Positions 17,518-26,126 of a stretch of DNA of 64,000 nucleotides are shown one piece after another (within the stretch, counting starts at the first letter, position 1; each line of letters starts with the position of its first letter). The notes under the pieces are model-generated. The model was not told the origin of the DNA. It saw only the letters and a list, made by a program, of their open reading frames with translations, and searched no databases. Source of the DNA: Salinibacterium amurskyense (GTDB lineage Bacteria > Actinomycetota > Actinomycetes > Actinomycetales > Microbacteriaceae); the NCBI RefSeq assembly GCF_002797685.1, contig NZ_PGFH01000001.1, positions 1,674,001 to 1,738,000 on the forward strand, given 5' to 3'. Position numbers and translations under genes: made by a program.

Positions 17518-17527
17518 AGGTTAGTCT
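17518..17527. promoter_or_regulatory. Overlapping divergent -10 boxes between the LysR-like and DUF5997 genes
   Basis: TAACCT on the - strand (17523-17518) and TAGTCT on the + strand (17522-17527) share two base pairs. Each ends exactly 6 bases before its start codon (17511 and 17534), so the two promoters cannot be occupied at once. Confidence 0.5.
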
Positions 17528-17533
17528 TGGGGT

Positions 17534-17911
17534 GTGCCAGTCCAGACCATGAAGCCCGCAACCGTCGCCAAGAAGCTGGGGATTTACCTCCCCGCCGCCC
17601 CGGAAGAGTTCCGCGATTCCGAAATTAGCCGCGAAGAGTTTGCAGAACTTCTTGCCACTCCACCCGAGTGGCTCACGAAGTTGCGCGCTGATGGCCCGCA
17701 CCCTCGCTTGGTCGTGGCCCAGAAACTCGGCGTTTCGGCGTCGGGGCTCGCTCGCGCTGGGGCACCCGATGTCATGACGACCGCCGAGATCAAGGCGTTG
17801 CTTGTCGAGATGCCAGAGTGGCTTGTCGTTGAGCGCGCGACGCACGCTGCGGTCAACGAAGAGAATGCCCGCGTTAAGTCAGAGCGCGCTGCGAAGGCCG
17901 CTCGCAAGTAA
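17534..17911 (+). CDS. DUF5997-family small protein
   Basis: 125 residues, soluble. The N-terminus MKPATVAKKLGIYLPA (from residue 6) and PPEWL near 44 are what I recall of the actinobacterial DUF5997 family; this assignment is from memory. The segment VVAQKLGVSASGLARAG (about 60-76) has the look of a helix-turn-helix, and the C-terminus is basic (RVKSERAAKAARK). It is paired head-to-head with the LysR-type sensor domain. No function is established. Confidence 0.7.
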   Translation: MPVQTMKPATVAKKLGIYLPAAPEEFRDSEISREEFAELLATPPEWLTKLRADGPHPRLVVAQKLGVSASGLARAGAPDVMTTAEIKALLVEMPEWLVVERATHAAVNEENARVKSERAAKAARK

Positions 17912-18008
17912 TTTCAGTTTTCCTCATACTTGCTGGTATTGAAAAGTATTCAGCTCTATACTGAGCAGCCTAGGGTGCCCGTGTCTGGGCGTTCGGGTGG
18001 GGAATTGA

Positions 18009-19196
18009 TTGCTTCGTAGCTATGCTGCGCTATTGGCGTGGCCAATAATTACTCTGTGGCTTGCGGTCTATCCGCAACGGTGGCGCGCCCTGATTGCGCC
18101 AAGCGATGACCCCCGCGCCGAAGCCATCGGGCCTGATCCCGACAAGGTGCTGTTGGTGGGGCCCGGGAAGTCATCCGGCCTCGGGGTGCATACCCACGAG
18201 CTCGGCCTCGGAGGCCATCTCGCACGGGAGCTATCTGCACTGACCCGTCGAGGGTGCAGTGTCGACATCGTCTCAGACCCGACCATGTCTGCCGCCGATG
18301 TCGGCGTAGTAGTCAACTGGGCTAGCCTGGATCGCTTCGACGCACTCGTATTAACGCTGGGCGGTGGCGAGGTTTTGCGGTTCCGCTCGCTCTTTGGCTG
18401 GCGACGCAATCTGACTGCGTTGCTCGACACCATCCGGGATTCAGGTGGCGGTGCGCTCCACACTTTTCTCTTGGGTATTGCGCCCATCGATGAATTCGTT
18501 TCCCTGCCCGCGCCGCTGCTGACGATCGTGAACCGCAATATCCGAAACCTCAACAAGATCAGCGAGCAGCTGTGTTCTTCGCGCCCCAGCGTCACCTATG
18601 TTCCGACCACGGCAAGGGCGGGCACAACCGCGATCTCTCTCGACAGTCCGACTTACGCTCACTGGGCCAAAGAGCTCGCACCGACAGTGGCGGCGGAGCT
18701 TGCCAGCGTCGCGTTACCGCCGGCTTCGGCTGCTTCGACGGCCCCTGCACTCGCTCGCTTCGACGGCTCTTCACTCACCAAGGCGTCGGTCTCGACCTCG
18801 TTGACCGCCATCATGAACTCTGCCCGAGTGCTCTTTGATACGACTGGAGCGGCAGTCACGTTCCATGATCAAGAAGCGCACTGGTTCACCTCGACATCCG
18901 GTGTGGGGGACATGCGGCGTGATGAAGCCGGTGCGTTTTGCAGCCGCGCGTTCACTACTCGCAGCCTCGTAGTGCTCGAAGACACCCTGAAAGACGAGCG
19001 GTTCGCTGAGCACCCGTGGGTAGTGCGTGGGCCGCGCATCCGTTTCTATGCTGGCTATCCCATTGCCGCACCGAACGGCGACATCGTGGGGGCAGTCTGC
19101 GTCTTCGACACTGGGCCACGGCGCTTCGATCTGAGCCACGAAACACTCCTTCGTGAACTCGCTCGACGTGCAGAGTCGGCAATACGACGTCGATAA
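18009..19196 (+). CDS. SGNH-like domain fused to a GAF domain
   Basis: 395 residues, starting at TTG with GGGG 6 bases upstream; no better start is visible. Residues 1-22 are hydrophobic. Residues 40-235 are SGNH-like and paralogous to the gene at 16068, but the nucleophile position reads GPG (51-53) instead of G-D-S. Residues about 255-395 form a GAF domain: SARVLFDTTGAAVTF, then a signature region SRAFTTRSLVVLEDTLKDER and IRFYAGYPIAAPNGDIVGAVCVFD, as in GAF sensors of two-component proteins. No kinase or cyclase domain follows. It may be a membrane-associated sensor, but ligand and output are unknown. Confidence 0.7.
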   Translation: MLRSYAALLAWPIITLWLAVYPQRWRALIAPSDDPRAEAIGPDPDKVLLVGPGKSSGLGVHTHELGLGGHLARELSALTRRGCSVDIVSDPTMSAADVGVVVNWASLDRFDALVLTLGGGEVLRFRSLFGWRRNLTALLDTIRDSGGGALHTFLLGIAPIDEFVSLPAPLLTIVNRNIRNLNKISEQLCSSRPSVTYVPTTARAGTTAISLDSPTYAHWAKELAPTVAAELASVALPPASAASTAPALARFDGSSLTKASVSTSLTAIMNSARVLFDTTGAAVTFHDQEAHWFTSTSGVGDMRRDEAGAFCSRAFTTRSLVVLEDTLKDERFAEHPWVVRGPRIRFYAGYPIAAPNGDIVGAVCVFDTGPRRFDLSHETLLRELARRAESAIRRR

Positions 19197-19247
19197 TTGC
19201 CGTACCTTGGATACGGAGGTCATTTCTGAACTCCGAGAGAGGACCCT

Positions 19248-19997
19248 ATGTCTGGCACTGAGTGCATCCACGGTTTTGAAAACGGCCTGTGCGATTCCTG
19301 CTTTCCTAAGGCAGCCCCCGTTAAGCCTGTAACCCGTGCCAGCAGCCCTTCTCGCTCGAAGCGAGTTCCCGGAACGCCTCGCGCCTCGAGCGCCAAGGTG
19401 CCTTCGCTCTCGGATCAGCGTGTTTATCACGTCACTCACATCAGCAACCTTGAGAGCATTCTTCGCGAAGGCCAGCTTGTTGCTGCAGCTTCGATCGAAG
19501 ATTCGATTCTTGATATCAGTTCTCCGCTGACCCGCGAGCTTCGGAGTGCTGCAGCGTTGAGCACGGGCGAGCCCGTCGACCGCTATGTTCCGTTTAGCTT
19601 GGTTCCGGAATCCACTTCCTGGCGCGAGCTTCGCGCTGGTGCAACCGAGCCTCGCTGGTCGGATGCCGCCCGCACCGCTACCCCCACAGATTTCGTTTTT
19701 CTCGTGAGCACCGTACGCGCGCTCGGCGACGACGCAGTACTCGCCGACGGCGATGCCGCCGCTAGTCTCACGCGCTTTGCAACGGACGAGACTGCGATCA
19801 CCCGCATGCTCGGTAACTTGCGCGCCGATGAGCTCACCGATGACGCTGAAGTGCTTATCCATGGCTCGTTCGCCTTTGACGATGTTCAGCTGGTGGGCGT
19901 TGCCAGCGACAAGGCCCGCGAGCGAGTTAAGGCGTTGCTTGATGGCGCTTCGTTCAAGACCAAGGTCGCTGTCTACCCGCCATGGTTCATTCAGTAA
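19248..19997 (+). CDS. DarT-like ADP-ribosyltransferase (DUF4433) with N-terminal Cys/His knuckle, no antitoxin beside it
   Basis: 249 residues. DarT enzymes ADP-ribosylate thymidine in single-stranded DNA. Family landmarks present are VYHVTHISNLESIL with His64 and Asn67, DRYVPFSLVPES with Arg112, TDFVFLVSTV near 148, and AEVLIHG with Glu201 at the expected catalytic place. The N-terminus carries C6, H8, C15 and C18 (C-x-H-x6-C-x2-C), a likely zinc site not found in the toxins I know. A linker of basic and serine residues (24-50) follows. RBS GAGAGG precedes the ATG. No macro-domain DarG is encoded nearby, so activity as a toxin is doubtful. Confidence 0.7.
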   Translation: MSGTECIHGFENGLCDSCFPKAAPVKPVTRASSPSRSKRVPGTPRASSAKVPSLSDQRVYHVTHISNLESILREGQLVAAASIEDSILDISSPLTRELRSAAALSTGEPVDRYVPFSLVPESTSWRELRAGATEPRWSDAARTATPTDFVFLVSTVRALGDDAVLADGDAAASLTRFATDETAITRMLGNLRADELTDDAEVLIHGSFAFDDVQLVGVASDKARERVKALLDGASFKTKVAVYPPWFIQ

Positions 19998-20006
19998 CGT
20001 TCGCGA

Positions 20007-20012
20007 TAGCGT
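20007..20012 (+). promoter_or_regulatory. Leaderless -10 box (TAGCGT) of the Eis-like gene
   Basis: TAGCGT ends 6 bases before the ATG at 20019 and only 11 bases after the stop of the DarT-like gene, giving the acetyltransferase its own promoter. Confidence 0.5.
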
Positions 20013-20018
20013 TGGTGC

Positions 20019-21338
20019 ATGACCAACGATTTTGCTCACCACCCCGTTGACCCCACGTCGGCTGCTTCCCTCGCGGCGAGCGGTTTTCAGTACGATCTCG
20101 TAGATACCACCGATCGCGCTGCCTTCGAGGCATGGTTTCAGGCTGACTCCCGCGGTTTTCACGGCCCCGCGATGTCGAAAGAGCAGATCGACTCGGGCTT
20201 CGCCGGCATCACGTACCGCCGCACTGTCGGCGTCTGGGATGACCGTCTCGTTGCCCCAGAGGTTCCGGTCGCCACGGTGAGTTCCTGGACCGAACAGGTC
20301 ACTGTTCCGGGAAACCGCAGTATCGATGCGTGGGCCATTAGTTCGGTAACGGTGTCGCCCACTCACCGGCGTCGCGGTATCGCCCGAGCCCTGCTGGAAG
20401 GCGAACTGCGTTCCGCTGTGGATATGGGACTACCGATGGCCACCCTCACGGTCTCTGAATCCACAATTTACGGCCGCTTCGGTTTCGGTCAAGCGGTGTT
20501 CGCTGCCGACCTCACCATCGACACCACACGGGCCACGATTCCCGTACGCGAACGTCGCGGTGTGCTCCAGCATGTTGCACCTTCGGTATTTGTCGCCGAA
20601 GCTCCCACGGTGTTCGAACGCATCCGACTTTCTACTCCCGGCCAGATCAATGTCTGGCCGTTGCGTTGGGAGCAGATTGCAGGAACGGCGCCCGGTGACG
20701 AGGAGTACACCAAAAACACTCGAGTGGTTCGCTTCGATGACGAAGACGGCACTCCGCGCGGGTTCGTCGTATATCGGGTCACCGGTGGAGGCCTCGATTT
20801 CACCAACCACAAACTCACGGTCGACTACTTGCTCGCCGAAACTCCGGAAGCGTATGAGGCACTCTGGCGTTACGTCCTCGAGGTCGACCTCGTTCGTGAG
20901 GTCAAAGCAGAACTGCGTTCGGTCGACGAACCTCTGCTGTGGCTGCTTTCCGACATGCGTGCAGCACGGGTGTCGCCCATCGATCACCTTTGGCTGCGCA
21001 TCCTCGATGTACCGGCTTCGCTGAATGCTCGATCGTATTCCAGCGCCGGCATGATCGCTTTCGAGGTCAGTGACGAACTCGGCTTCGCGAACGGTCGGTA
21101 CGTGCTGGAGACCGACGATCAGGGGATGCCAACGGCCAGCCGCGTAGAGAATCTTCCCGAAGGCGTACCAGCAGTGTCACTCTCAGTGAATGAACTCAGC
21201 TCGCTGTACCTCGGGGGAGTGTCCGCGTCATCCCTGATTGCTGCCGGTCGCATTGGTGAACTCAATCCGGGCGCGGGAGCCGCTATCGAGCGTATTTTCC
21301 ACTCGCCGACCACTCCCTGGTTGAGCGTCTGGTTTTAG
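20019..21338 (+). CDS. Eis-like GNAT acetyltransferase with sterol-carrier-like C-terminus
   Basis: 439 residues, the length of the Eis family: an N-terminal GNAT domain (acetyl-CoA loop SPTHRRRGIARALLE near residue 113), a second GNAT-like region (about 175-300) and a C-terminal domain resembling sterol carrier protein 2 (about 300-439). The C-terminal residues TPWLSVWF fit Eis proteins, whose terminal carboxylate takes part in catalysis. Eis enzymes acetylate amines such as aminoglycosides or protein lysines. The physiological substrate here is unknown. Confidence 0.88.
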   Translation: MTNDFAHHPVDPTSAASLAASGFQYDLVDTTDRAAFEAWFQADSRGFHGPAMSKEQIDSGFAGITYRRTVGVWDDRLVAPEVPVATVSSWTEQVTVPGNRSIDAWAISSVTVSPTHRRRGIARALLEGELRSAVDMGLPMATLTVSESTIYGRFGFGQAVFAADLTIDTTRATIPVRERRGVLQHVAPSVFVAEAPTVFERIRLSTPGQINVWPLRWEQIAGTAPGDEEYTKNTRVVRFDDEDGTPRGFVVYRVTGGGLDFTNHKLTVDYLLAETPEAYEALWRYVLEVDLVREVKAELRSVDEPLLWLLSDMRAARVSPIDHLWLRILDVPASLNARSYSSAGMIAFEVSDELGFANGRYVLETDDQGMPTASRVENLPEGVPAVSLSVNELSSLYLGGVSASSLIAAGRIGELNPGAGAAIERIFHSPTTPWLSVWF

Positions 21339-21405
21339 TCAGTCGCCGCCCGTGCAGGCGCACTGGCGACACGCACCGCGGGAGGAAAGGCTCGGCGAGG
21401 GGTGC

Positions 21406-21411
21406 GAGAAT
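21406..21411 (+). promoter_or_regulatory. Leaderless -10 box (GAGAAT) of the M18 aminopeptidase
   Basis: GAGAAT ends 6 bases before the ATG at 21418, the same box and spacing as in front of dinB. Confidence 0.45.
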
Positions 21412-21417
21412 AGGCGC

Positions 21418-22716
21418 ATGACTGCTGCCCTGAATCACGTCCATGATCTTGCTTCTTTTGTCGCCGCTTCGCCGTCGTCGTTTCATGCGGTAGCCGAAGC
21501 CGCTCGCCGCTTGCGGGAGGCTGGTTTCACTCAGCTTCATGAAGCCGACGACTGGAACGGCTCGCGCACACGCAAGGCGGCTAAGTACTTCGTCATTCGT
21601 GATGGTGCGATCGCAGCGTGGGTTCAGCCGACTAAGGCTGTCGGCACGACCCCGTTCCGCATCCTTGGGGCTCACACTGACTCGCCGAGTTTCAAGCTGA
21701 AGCCGAAGCCCACGACCGGCTCGGAAGGCGTATTGCAGGCTGGCGTCGAGATCTACGGCGGCCCGCTGCTCAACTCGTGGCTTGACCGAGAGCTCGAATT
21801 TGCGGGACGAGTCACCTTCCGCGACGGCAGCACTGAACTGGTGCGTACCGGACCGCTCTTGAGGTTCCCGCAGTTGGCTATTCACTTGGATCGCGGCGTC
21901 AACGACAAGCTCACGCTCAAGCGTCAAGCGCACATGAACCCGATGTTTGGTCTCGGCGAACGCGACGACGCCGACGTGCTCGGCCACCTCGCATCCATCC
22001 TCTCGTCTAAAGCCACGAACCGCTCGGCGGATGACATCGACGGCTATGACATCGTCGTCGCCGATACCGCGGCTCCCGCCGTCTTCGGTCTCGATGACGC
22101 CCTCTTTGCCTCCGGACGCCTCGACAATCTGTCGTCAGTGCACGCGGGTCTCGTCGCACTTCTGGGGCTCGACACGAAGCTCGACCAGATTCCGCTGTTC
22201 GTTGCCTTCGACCACGAAGAGATTGGCTCGGCCTCACGATCGGGTGCCGGTGGGCCGTTCCTTGCCGACCTCATCGCTCGCATTAGCGCCGGTCTTGGCG
22301 GTTCTGAAACCGACCGGATGCGCGCTGTCGCCGAGTCATGGTGCCTCTCGTCTGATGCCGGTCACGCTGCACACCCCAACTACCCGGAGCGCCACGATCC
22401 CGCTAACCGTCCGCGCCTAGGCGGAGGACCACTTCTCAAGATCAACGCTAACCAGCGCTACGCCACTGATGGCCCCGGCGCCGCAGAGTGGGCTCGCGCT
22501 TGCCGCCAAGCGGGCGTCGAGTACCAAGAGTTCGTCTCCAATAACGACATGCCCTGTGGATCCACGATCGGCCCAATCACCGCTACGCGTCTCGGCATTC
22601 GCACCATCGATGTAGGTTTGCCGCTGCTCTCCATGCACTCAGCGCGTGAAATGTGTGGCGTCGCCGACCCAATCGCGCTCAGCAACGCAATCGCCGCGTT
22701 CTTCGCGCCGGAGTAA
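21418..22716 (+). CDS. M18-family aminopeptidase
   Basis: 432 residues from the ATG at 21418; an in-frame extension to 21352 has no support. M18 enzymes are cytosolic di-zinc aminopeptidases that prefer acidic or uncharged N-terminal residues and assemble as dodecamers. Metal and catalytic motifs are GAHTDSPSFKLKP near residue 83 (zinc His and catalytic Asp), FDHEEIGS near 263 (catalytic and zinc Glu), and MHSAREMCG near the C-terminus (zinc His). It converges on the RNase HI gene with two hairpins between them. Confidence 0.93.
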   Translation: MTAALNHVHDLASFVAASPSSFHAVAEAARRLREAGFTQLHEADDWNGSRTRKAAKYFVIRDGAIAAWVQPTKAVGTTPFRILGAHTDSPSFKLKPKPTTGSEGVLQAGVEIYGGPLLNSWLDRELEFAGRVTFRDGSTELVRTGPLLRFPQLAIHLDRGVNDKLTLKRQAHMNPMFGLGERDDADVLGHLASILSSKATNRSADDIDGYDIVVADTAAPAVFGLDDALFASGRLDNLSSVHAGLVALLGLDTKLDQIPLFVAFDHEEIGSASRSGAGGPFLADLIARISAGLGGSETDRMRAVAESWCLSSDAGHAAHPNYPERHDPANRPRLGGGPLLKINANQRYATDGPGAAEWARACRQAGVEYQEFVSNNDMPCGSTIGPITATRLGIRTIDVGLPLLSMHSAREMCGVADPIALSNAIAAFFAPE

Positions 22717-22730
22717 GCCCTCACGCAGTT

Positions 22731-22790
22731 ACGCAGTCGCACAGTGCGACTGCGTTGGTGCTGTCGCGCGGAACACCCCGCGACAGCACC
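22731..22790. terminator. Two tandem hairpins between the M18 aminopeptidase and RNase HI genes
   Basis: First stem 22731-22741/22745-22755 (11 bp, 3-base loop); second stem 22757-22768/22779-22790 (12 bp, 10-base loop). Both are perfect. No long T-run follows on either strand, so termination strength is uncertain. Confidence 0.7.
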
Positions 22791-22795
22791 GCGCT

Positions 22796-23317
22796 CTAGA
22801 ACAGGGGAGCGATCTCGTCCGCTGCGCCAGGCAGGCTTGCATCCGTGGCCGAGGCACCGGGGTAACCAGGTCCGACGGGGCATACCGTTCCGCGTTGGAA
22901 CGCTTCGGCTGCGCCTCGAGCCCTCACATCGGCGGCTTCGTTGAGCGGATGCCCCACGTGCCCGCGCACCCATTCGAAGCGGTAGCGACGACCAGTAATG
23001 GCTTCATCGATCTGTTTGATGAGATCAACGTTCATGACGGGCTTACCGTCGCCTTTGCGCCAGCCCTTCTTCTTCCAGCCGGGCATCCACTTGGTTACGG
23101 AGTTGATCACGTATTGGCTGTCGCACAGGATGAGAAGGTCATCATCGACGTGCGCCGTTGCGCGAAACAGTTGCAGCACGGCCATGAGCTCGCCCTGATT
23201 GTTGGTGGCATGATCCCAGCCACCGGCAGCCCACGTGTTGTCGTCGACGTACCACGCCCATCCAGCCGGGCCGGGGTTGCCGAGCGCGGAGCCATCAGCA
23301 GCAGCAGTAATCGTCAT
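22796..23317 (-). CDS. rnhA: Ribonuclease HI
   Basis: 173 residues. The enzyme cleaves RNA in RNA-DNA hybrids. The catalytic tetrad is in place: DGSALGNPG (Asp8), NNQGELMA (Glu), CDSQYVINS (Asp) and NEAADVRARG (Asp), with WVRGHVGH bearing the flexible-loop His. A basic stretch WKKKGWRKGDGKP forms the handle region that binds the hybrid. RBS AAAGGG lies before the ATG. The C-terminal 25 residues after the core are not conserved in the family. Confidence 0.95.
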   Translation of the reverse strand: MTITAAADGSALGNPGPAGWAWYVDDNTWAAGGWDHATNNQGELMAVLQLFRATAHVDDDLLILCDSQYVINSVTKWMPGWKKKGWRKGDGKPVMNVDLIKQIDEAITGRRYRFEWVRGHVGHPLNEAADVRARGAAEAFQRGTVCPVGPGYPGASATDASLPGAADEIAPLF

Positions 23318-23429
23318 GTCACCCTTTCGTGGAGCTCGCGAAGTCAGAAAAATCGCGTCCCCTCGACTCTAGTAGCTGGTTATCGTCACAGATTCTGCGG
23401 CGTTCCATGCTCTGAGCGCAGATCGGTTT

Positions 23430-23435
23430 TAGGGT
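23430..23435 (+). promoter_or_regulatory. Leaderless -10 box (TAGGGT) of the ABC ATPase gene
   Basis: TAGGGT ends 6 bases before the GTG at 23442. Confidence 0.5.
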
Positions 23436-23441
23436 AGACCT

Positions 23442-24215
23442 GTGCCCGAAAACCCGCCTCTTGCCCCCGCGCTCGAAATCACTGGACTGACGAAGCGCTT
23501 TGGCGAGAAACTTGCGGTTGATTCCGTAAACCTCACCGTGCCTCGCGGCTCGTTCTTTGGCCTCGTCGGCCCTAACGGGGCTGGCAAAACGACCACCCTC
23601 TCCATGGCCACTGGCTTGCTGCGCCCAGACGCCGGCTCGGTCTCCGTTCACGGTCTCGATGTCTGGAGCAATCTGGTTGACGCCAAACGTCGAATCGGCG
23701 TATTGAGCGATGGCGTGCGACTCTTCGATCGCCTCACGGGGCTCCAACTGGTCACTTACGCTGGCCTCTTGAGCGGGATGGAGCGCACTGTCGTGGCCGA
23801 ACGCGCTGCCGATCTCCTTGACCTCTTCGACCTCGACTCCGTGAGTGGAACGCTCGTCGTCGACTATTCCGCCGGCATGACTAAGAAAATTGCCTTGGCC
23901 TGTGCGCTGATTCACGCACCCCAGTTGCTCGTACTCGACGAACCGTTCGAATCAGTCGATCCGGTTTCTGGAGCCAATATCCGCGACATTTTGCATGGCT
24001 TCGTGGAATCCGGCGGCACTGTCATCGTGTCGAGCCACGCCATGGACCTCGTGCAACGGATGTGCGACCATGTCGCCGTCATCGCCGATGGCCGAGTGCT
24101 GGCATCCGGAACAACTGATGAAGTGCGCGGGTCGTCCACGCTCGAAGATCGATTCGTCGAGCTCGTCGGTGGCCGCCGTCACGGAAAGGGCCCGGAATGG
24201 TTGCGCATCTCATAA
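23442..24215 (+). CDS. ABC transporter ATP-binding protein
   Basis: 257 residues. Walker A is GPNGAGKTTT, the signature region reads DYSAGMTKK (an S-A-G-M variant of S-G-G-x), and Walker B is LLVLDEPFESVD; the H-loop is SSHAMDLVQR. This is a CcmA/Nod-like exporter ATPase. It overlaps the permease gene by 19 bases, so the two form one operon. The substrate is unknown. Confidence 0.9.
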   Translation: MPENPPLAPALEITGLTKRFGEKLAVDSVNLTVPRGSFFGLVGPNGAGKTTTLSMATGLLRPDAGSVSVHGLDVWSNLVDAKRRIGVLSDGVRLFDRLTGLQLVTYAGLLSGMERTVVAERAADLLDLFDLDSVSGTLVVDYSAGMTKKIALACALIHAPQLLVLDEPFESVDPVSGANIRDILHGFVESGGTVIVSSHAMDLVQRMCDHVAVIADGRVLASGTTDEVRGSSTLEDRFVELVGGRRHGKGPEWLRIS

Positions 24216-25768
24216 GGCTGCGCTTTCGGCTGCTCGCCAATTCCCTGATCCGCAGCCCGTGGCAAGCGGTCGCTGTAGGGCTGGGCACCATGTACGGCCT
24301 CGCCATGCTGTTCCTCGCCGTCGTCGGCCTGCTCTTTTTGAGCGCAGCCCCCGAGGAATTGGGCCGCACCGTAACGGTCTTAGGTGGCGCTGTACTGGTT
24401 CTGGGGTGGACCTTCTTGCCCCTCCTGAGTTCAGGTATCGACGAGACCGTCGAACCCGCGAAGCTAGCGACCTTCCCTATCCCGATTCGTACGTTACTGC
24501 TCGCCCTCGCTATCAGCGGCGTGCTTGGCGTTCCCGGCATCATCACGACGTTGGCCGCGCTGGCGACGAGCCTCGTCTGGTGGCACACGCCTGCAATCGC
24601 CGTCGTTGCGGTAATTTGCGCGATTATCGGTGCGCTCACGTGCGTTGTGGGCTCTCGGATGCTCGCAGCGCTCACGGTGCGCATCTCGTCGGGGCGCCGC
24701 GCTCGAGAAGCAAAGACGGTTCTCGTACTCATCCCGTTGCTGCTGCTCGGCCCAGCGATCCTGGCGGTGTCGACTCTCTTTCGCGAATTCCGTTCCCTCC
24801 TGCCGATCATTTCGGATGTCGTGTCCTGGACTCCGTTCGGCGCGATCTGGGCGGTCCCCGGCGATCTTGCTACGGGGCGCCCCGGACTCGCTGCGCTCCA
24901 CGCCCTCGTCGGTATCGCGACTCTGGTGGCATCCACCGCTGTCTGGCGCTGGGCTCTCGACCGCGCGCTCGAACGTCCAGCCGTCTCAACGGCCACCGGG
25001 GGAGCCCGACGGGGATTGGGCTGGTTTGCGGTGTTCTCGGGAACTCCGACAGGCGCCGTTGCGGCCCGGTCGCTGACGTACTGGGCACGCGACCCTCGCT
25101 ACGCCCAGTCGCTCATCAGCGTTCCGCTCGTGCCAGCGATTGTCTTCTTCTATACCGGAGCCAGTGGCGATCTCAGCGGACTGCTCTTCGTTGGTCCCAT
25201 CGTCGCGGTGTTACTCGGGATGTCTATCTACACCGATGTCTCCTACGACAACACAGCCTTCAGTTTGCACTTACAGACGGCTGTGAGCGGGCGCGCCGAC
25301 CGCTGGGGACGCGTGATCGCGGTGAGCGTGTTCGCAGTACCCACCACCATCATCCTGACGGTGGCAAGCGTGTGGATCAGCGATAGCGGAGACCGCCTGG
25401 TGGGGATGCTCGGCATCTCGCTCGGTCTGCTCGTCACCGGGCTCGCACTGTCGTCGCTCGTGTCGGGGCGTTTCGCGTTCTCGGTTCCGGCTCCGGGCGA
25501 GAACCCGTTCAAGGCCCGGCCAGGCGGGGGATTCACCCTGATGCTGTCGATGTTCGCGTCGTGGACGGCTCTCGCCGTGCTCGCGCTGCCCGAAATGGTG
25601 ATCGCACTGGTGGGGTTCGCCACTTTCAACGAACCCCTCGGATGGGTAGCGCTAGCCGTCGCGCTCGTACTGAGCAGTGTCTTTCTCGTCATCGGGGTGC
25701 GCGTCGGCGGAACGATGCTCGACAATCGCGGTCCCGAGCTATTGGTGCAGTTGCAACGTCAGAAATAG
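24197..25768 (+). CDS. ABC exporter permease, large ABC-2-like
   Basis: 523 residues with about 12 hydrophobic segments, pairing with the ATPase upstream. Recognisable parts are an N-terminal RLRFRLLANSLIRSPWQ, then alternating membrane segments and a cytoplasmic loop LTYWARDPRYAQSL near residue 293, which is also found in large actinobacterial exporter permeases. The ATG lies inside the end of the ATPase gene with AAAGGG upstream. Transported compound unknown. Confidence 0.82.
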   Translation: MVAHLIRLRFRLLANSLIRSPWQAVAVGLGTMYGLAMLFLAVVGLLFLSAAPEELGRTVTVLGGAVLVLGWTFLPLLSSGIDETVEPAKLATFPIPIRTLLLALAISGVLGVPGIITTLAALATSLVWWHTPAIAVVAVICAIIGALTCVVGSRMLAALTVRISSGRRAREAKTVLVLIPLLLLGPAILAVSTLFREFRSLLPIISDVVSWTPFGAIWAVPGDLATGRPGLAALHALVGIATLVASTAVWRWALDRALERPAVSTATGGARRGLGWFAVFSGTPTGAVAARSLTYWARDPRYAQSLISVPLVPAIVFFYTGASGDLSGLLFVGPIVAVLLGMSIYTDVSYDNTAFSLHLQTAVSGRADRWGRVIAVSVFAVPTTIILTVASVWISDSGDRLVGMLGISLGLLVTGLALSSLVSGRFAFSVPAPGENPFKARPGGGFTLMLSMFASWTALAVLALPEMVIALVGFATFNEPLGWVALAVALVLSSVFLVIGVRVGGTMLDNRGPELLVQLQRQK

Positions 25769-25833
25769 CGGATGCTGCCCTCGCGGCCCGACAGAGCGCT
25801 TCGGCACAAAGGCGGCACCGAGGCGGGGCGGCG

Positions 25834-26118
25834 TTAGCGAGACAGCAGTTCAGCCCGCTCGGGGTTGCGGTCAAACCATTCAGCGACGTACCAGCACATC
25901 GGCAACACACGCAGCGACGAATTCGCTTCGACGTCGTCGACCGCGAACTTCACGAGGTCTGCGGCATAACCTTTTCCCCGATGGGCCGGCTGCGTGTACG
26001 TGTGATTGAACGAGATGGAGCTTCCGTTGGTGCGGTAATCCGCCACAGCGACAAGCGCACCGTCGACGTTCATGACGTAACGGGCAGCATCCTTCTCGTG
26101 AATAAAGTCTGTAGCCAT
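25834..26118 (-). CDS. Small GNAT-like N-acetyltransferase (YjdJ/Acetyltransf_CG type)
   Basis: 94 residues, the normal size for this short GNAT subfamily. The acetyl-CoA region is QPAHRGKGYAADLVKFAVDD (about 43-62), and CWYVAEWFDRNPER near the end is the conserved tail. It lies 11 bases after glutathione peroxidase on the same strand, but a -10-like TAGGCT overlapping that gene's stop codon may give it its own start. Substrate unknown. Confidence 0.85.
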   Translation of the reverse strand: MATDFIHEKDAARYVMNVDGALVAVADYRTNGSSISFNHTYTQPAHRGKGYAADLVKFAVDDVEANSSLRVLPMCWYVAEWFDRNPERAELLSR

Positions 26119-26126
26119 AACTCTCT

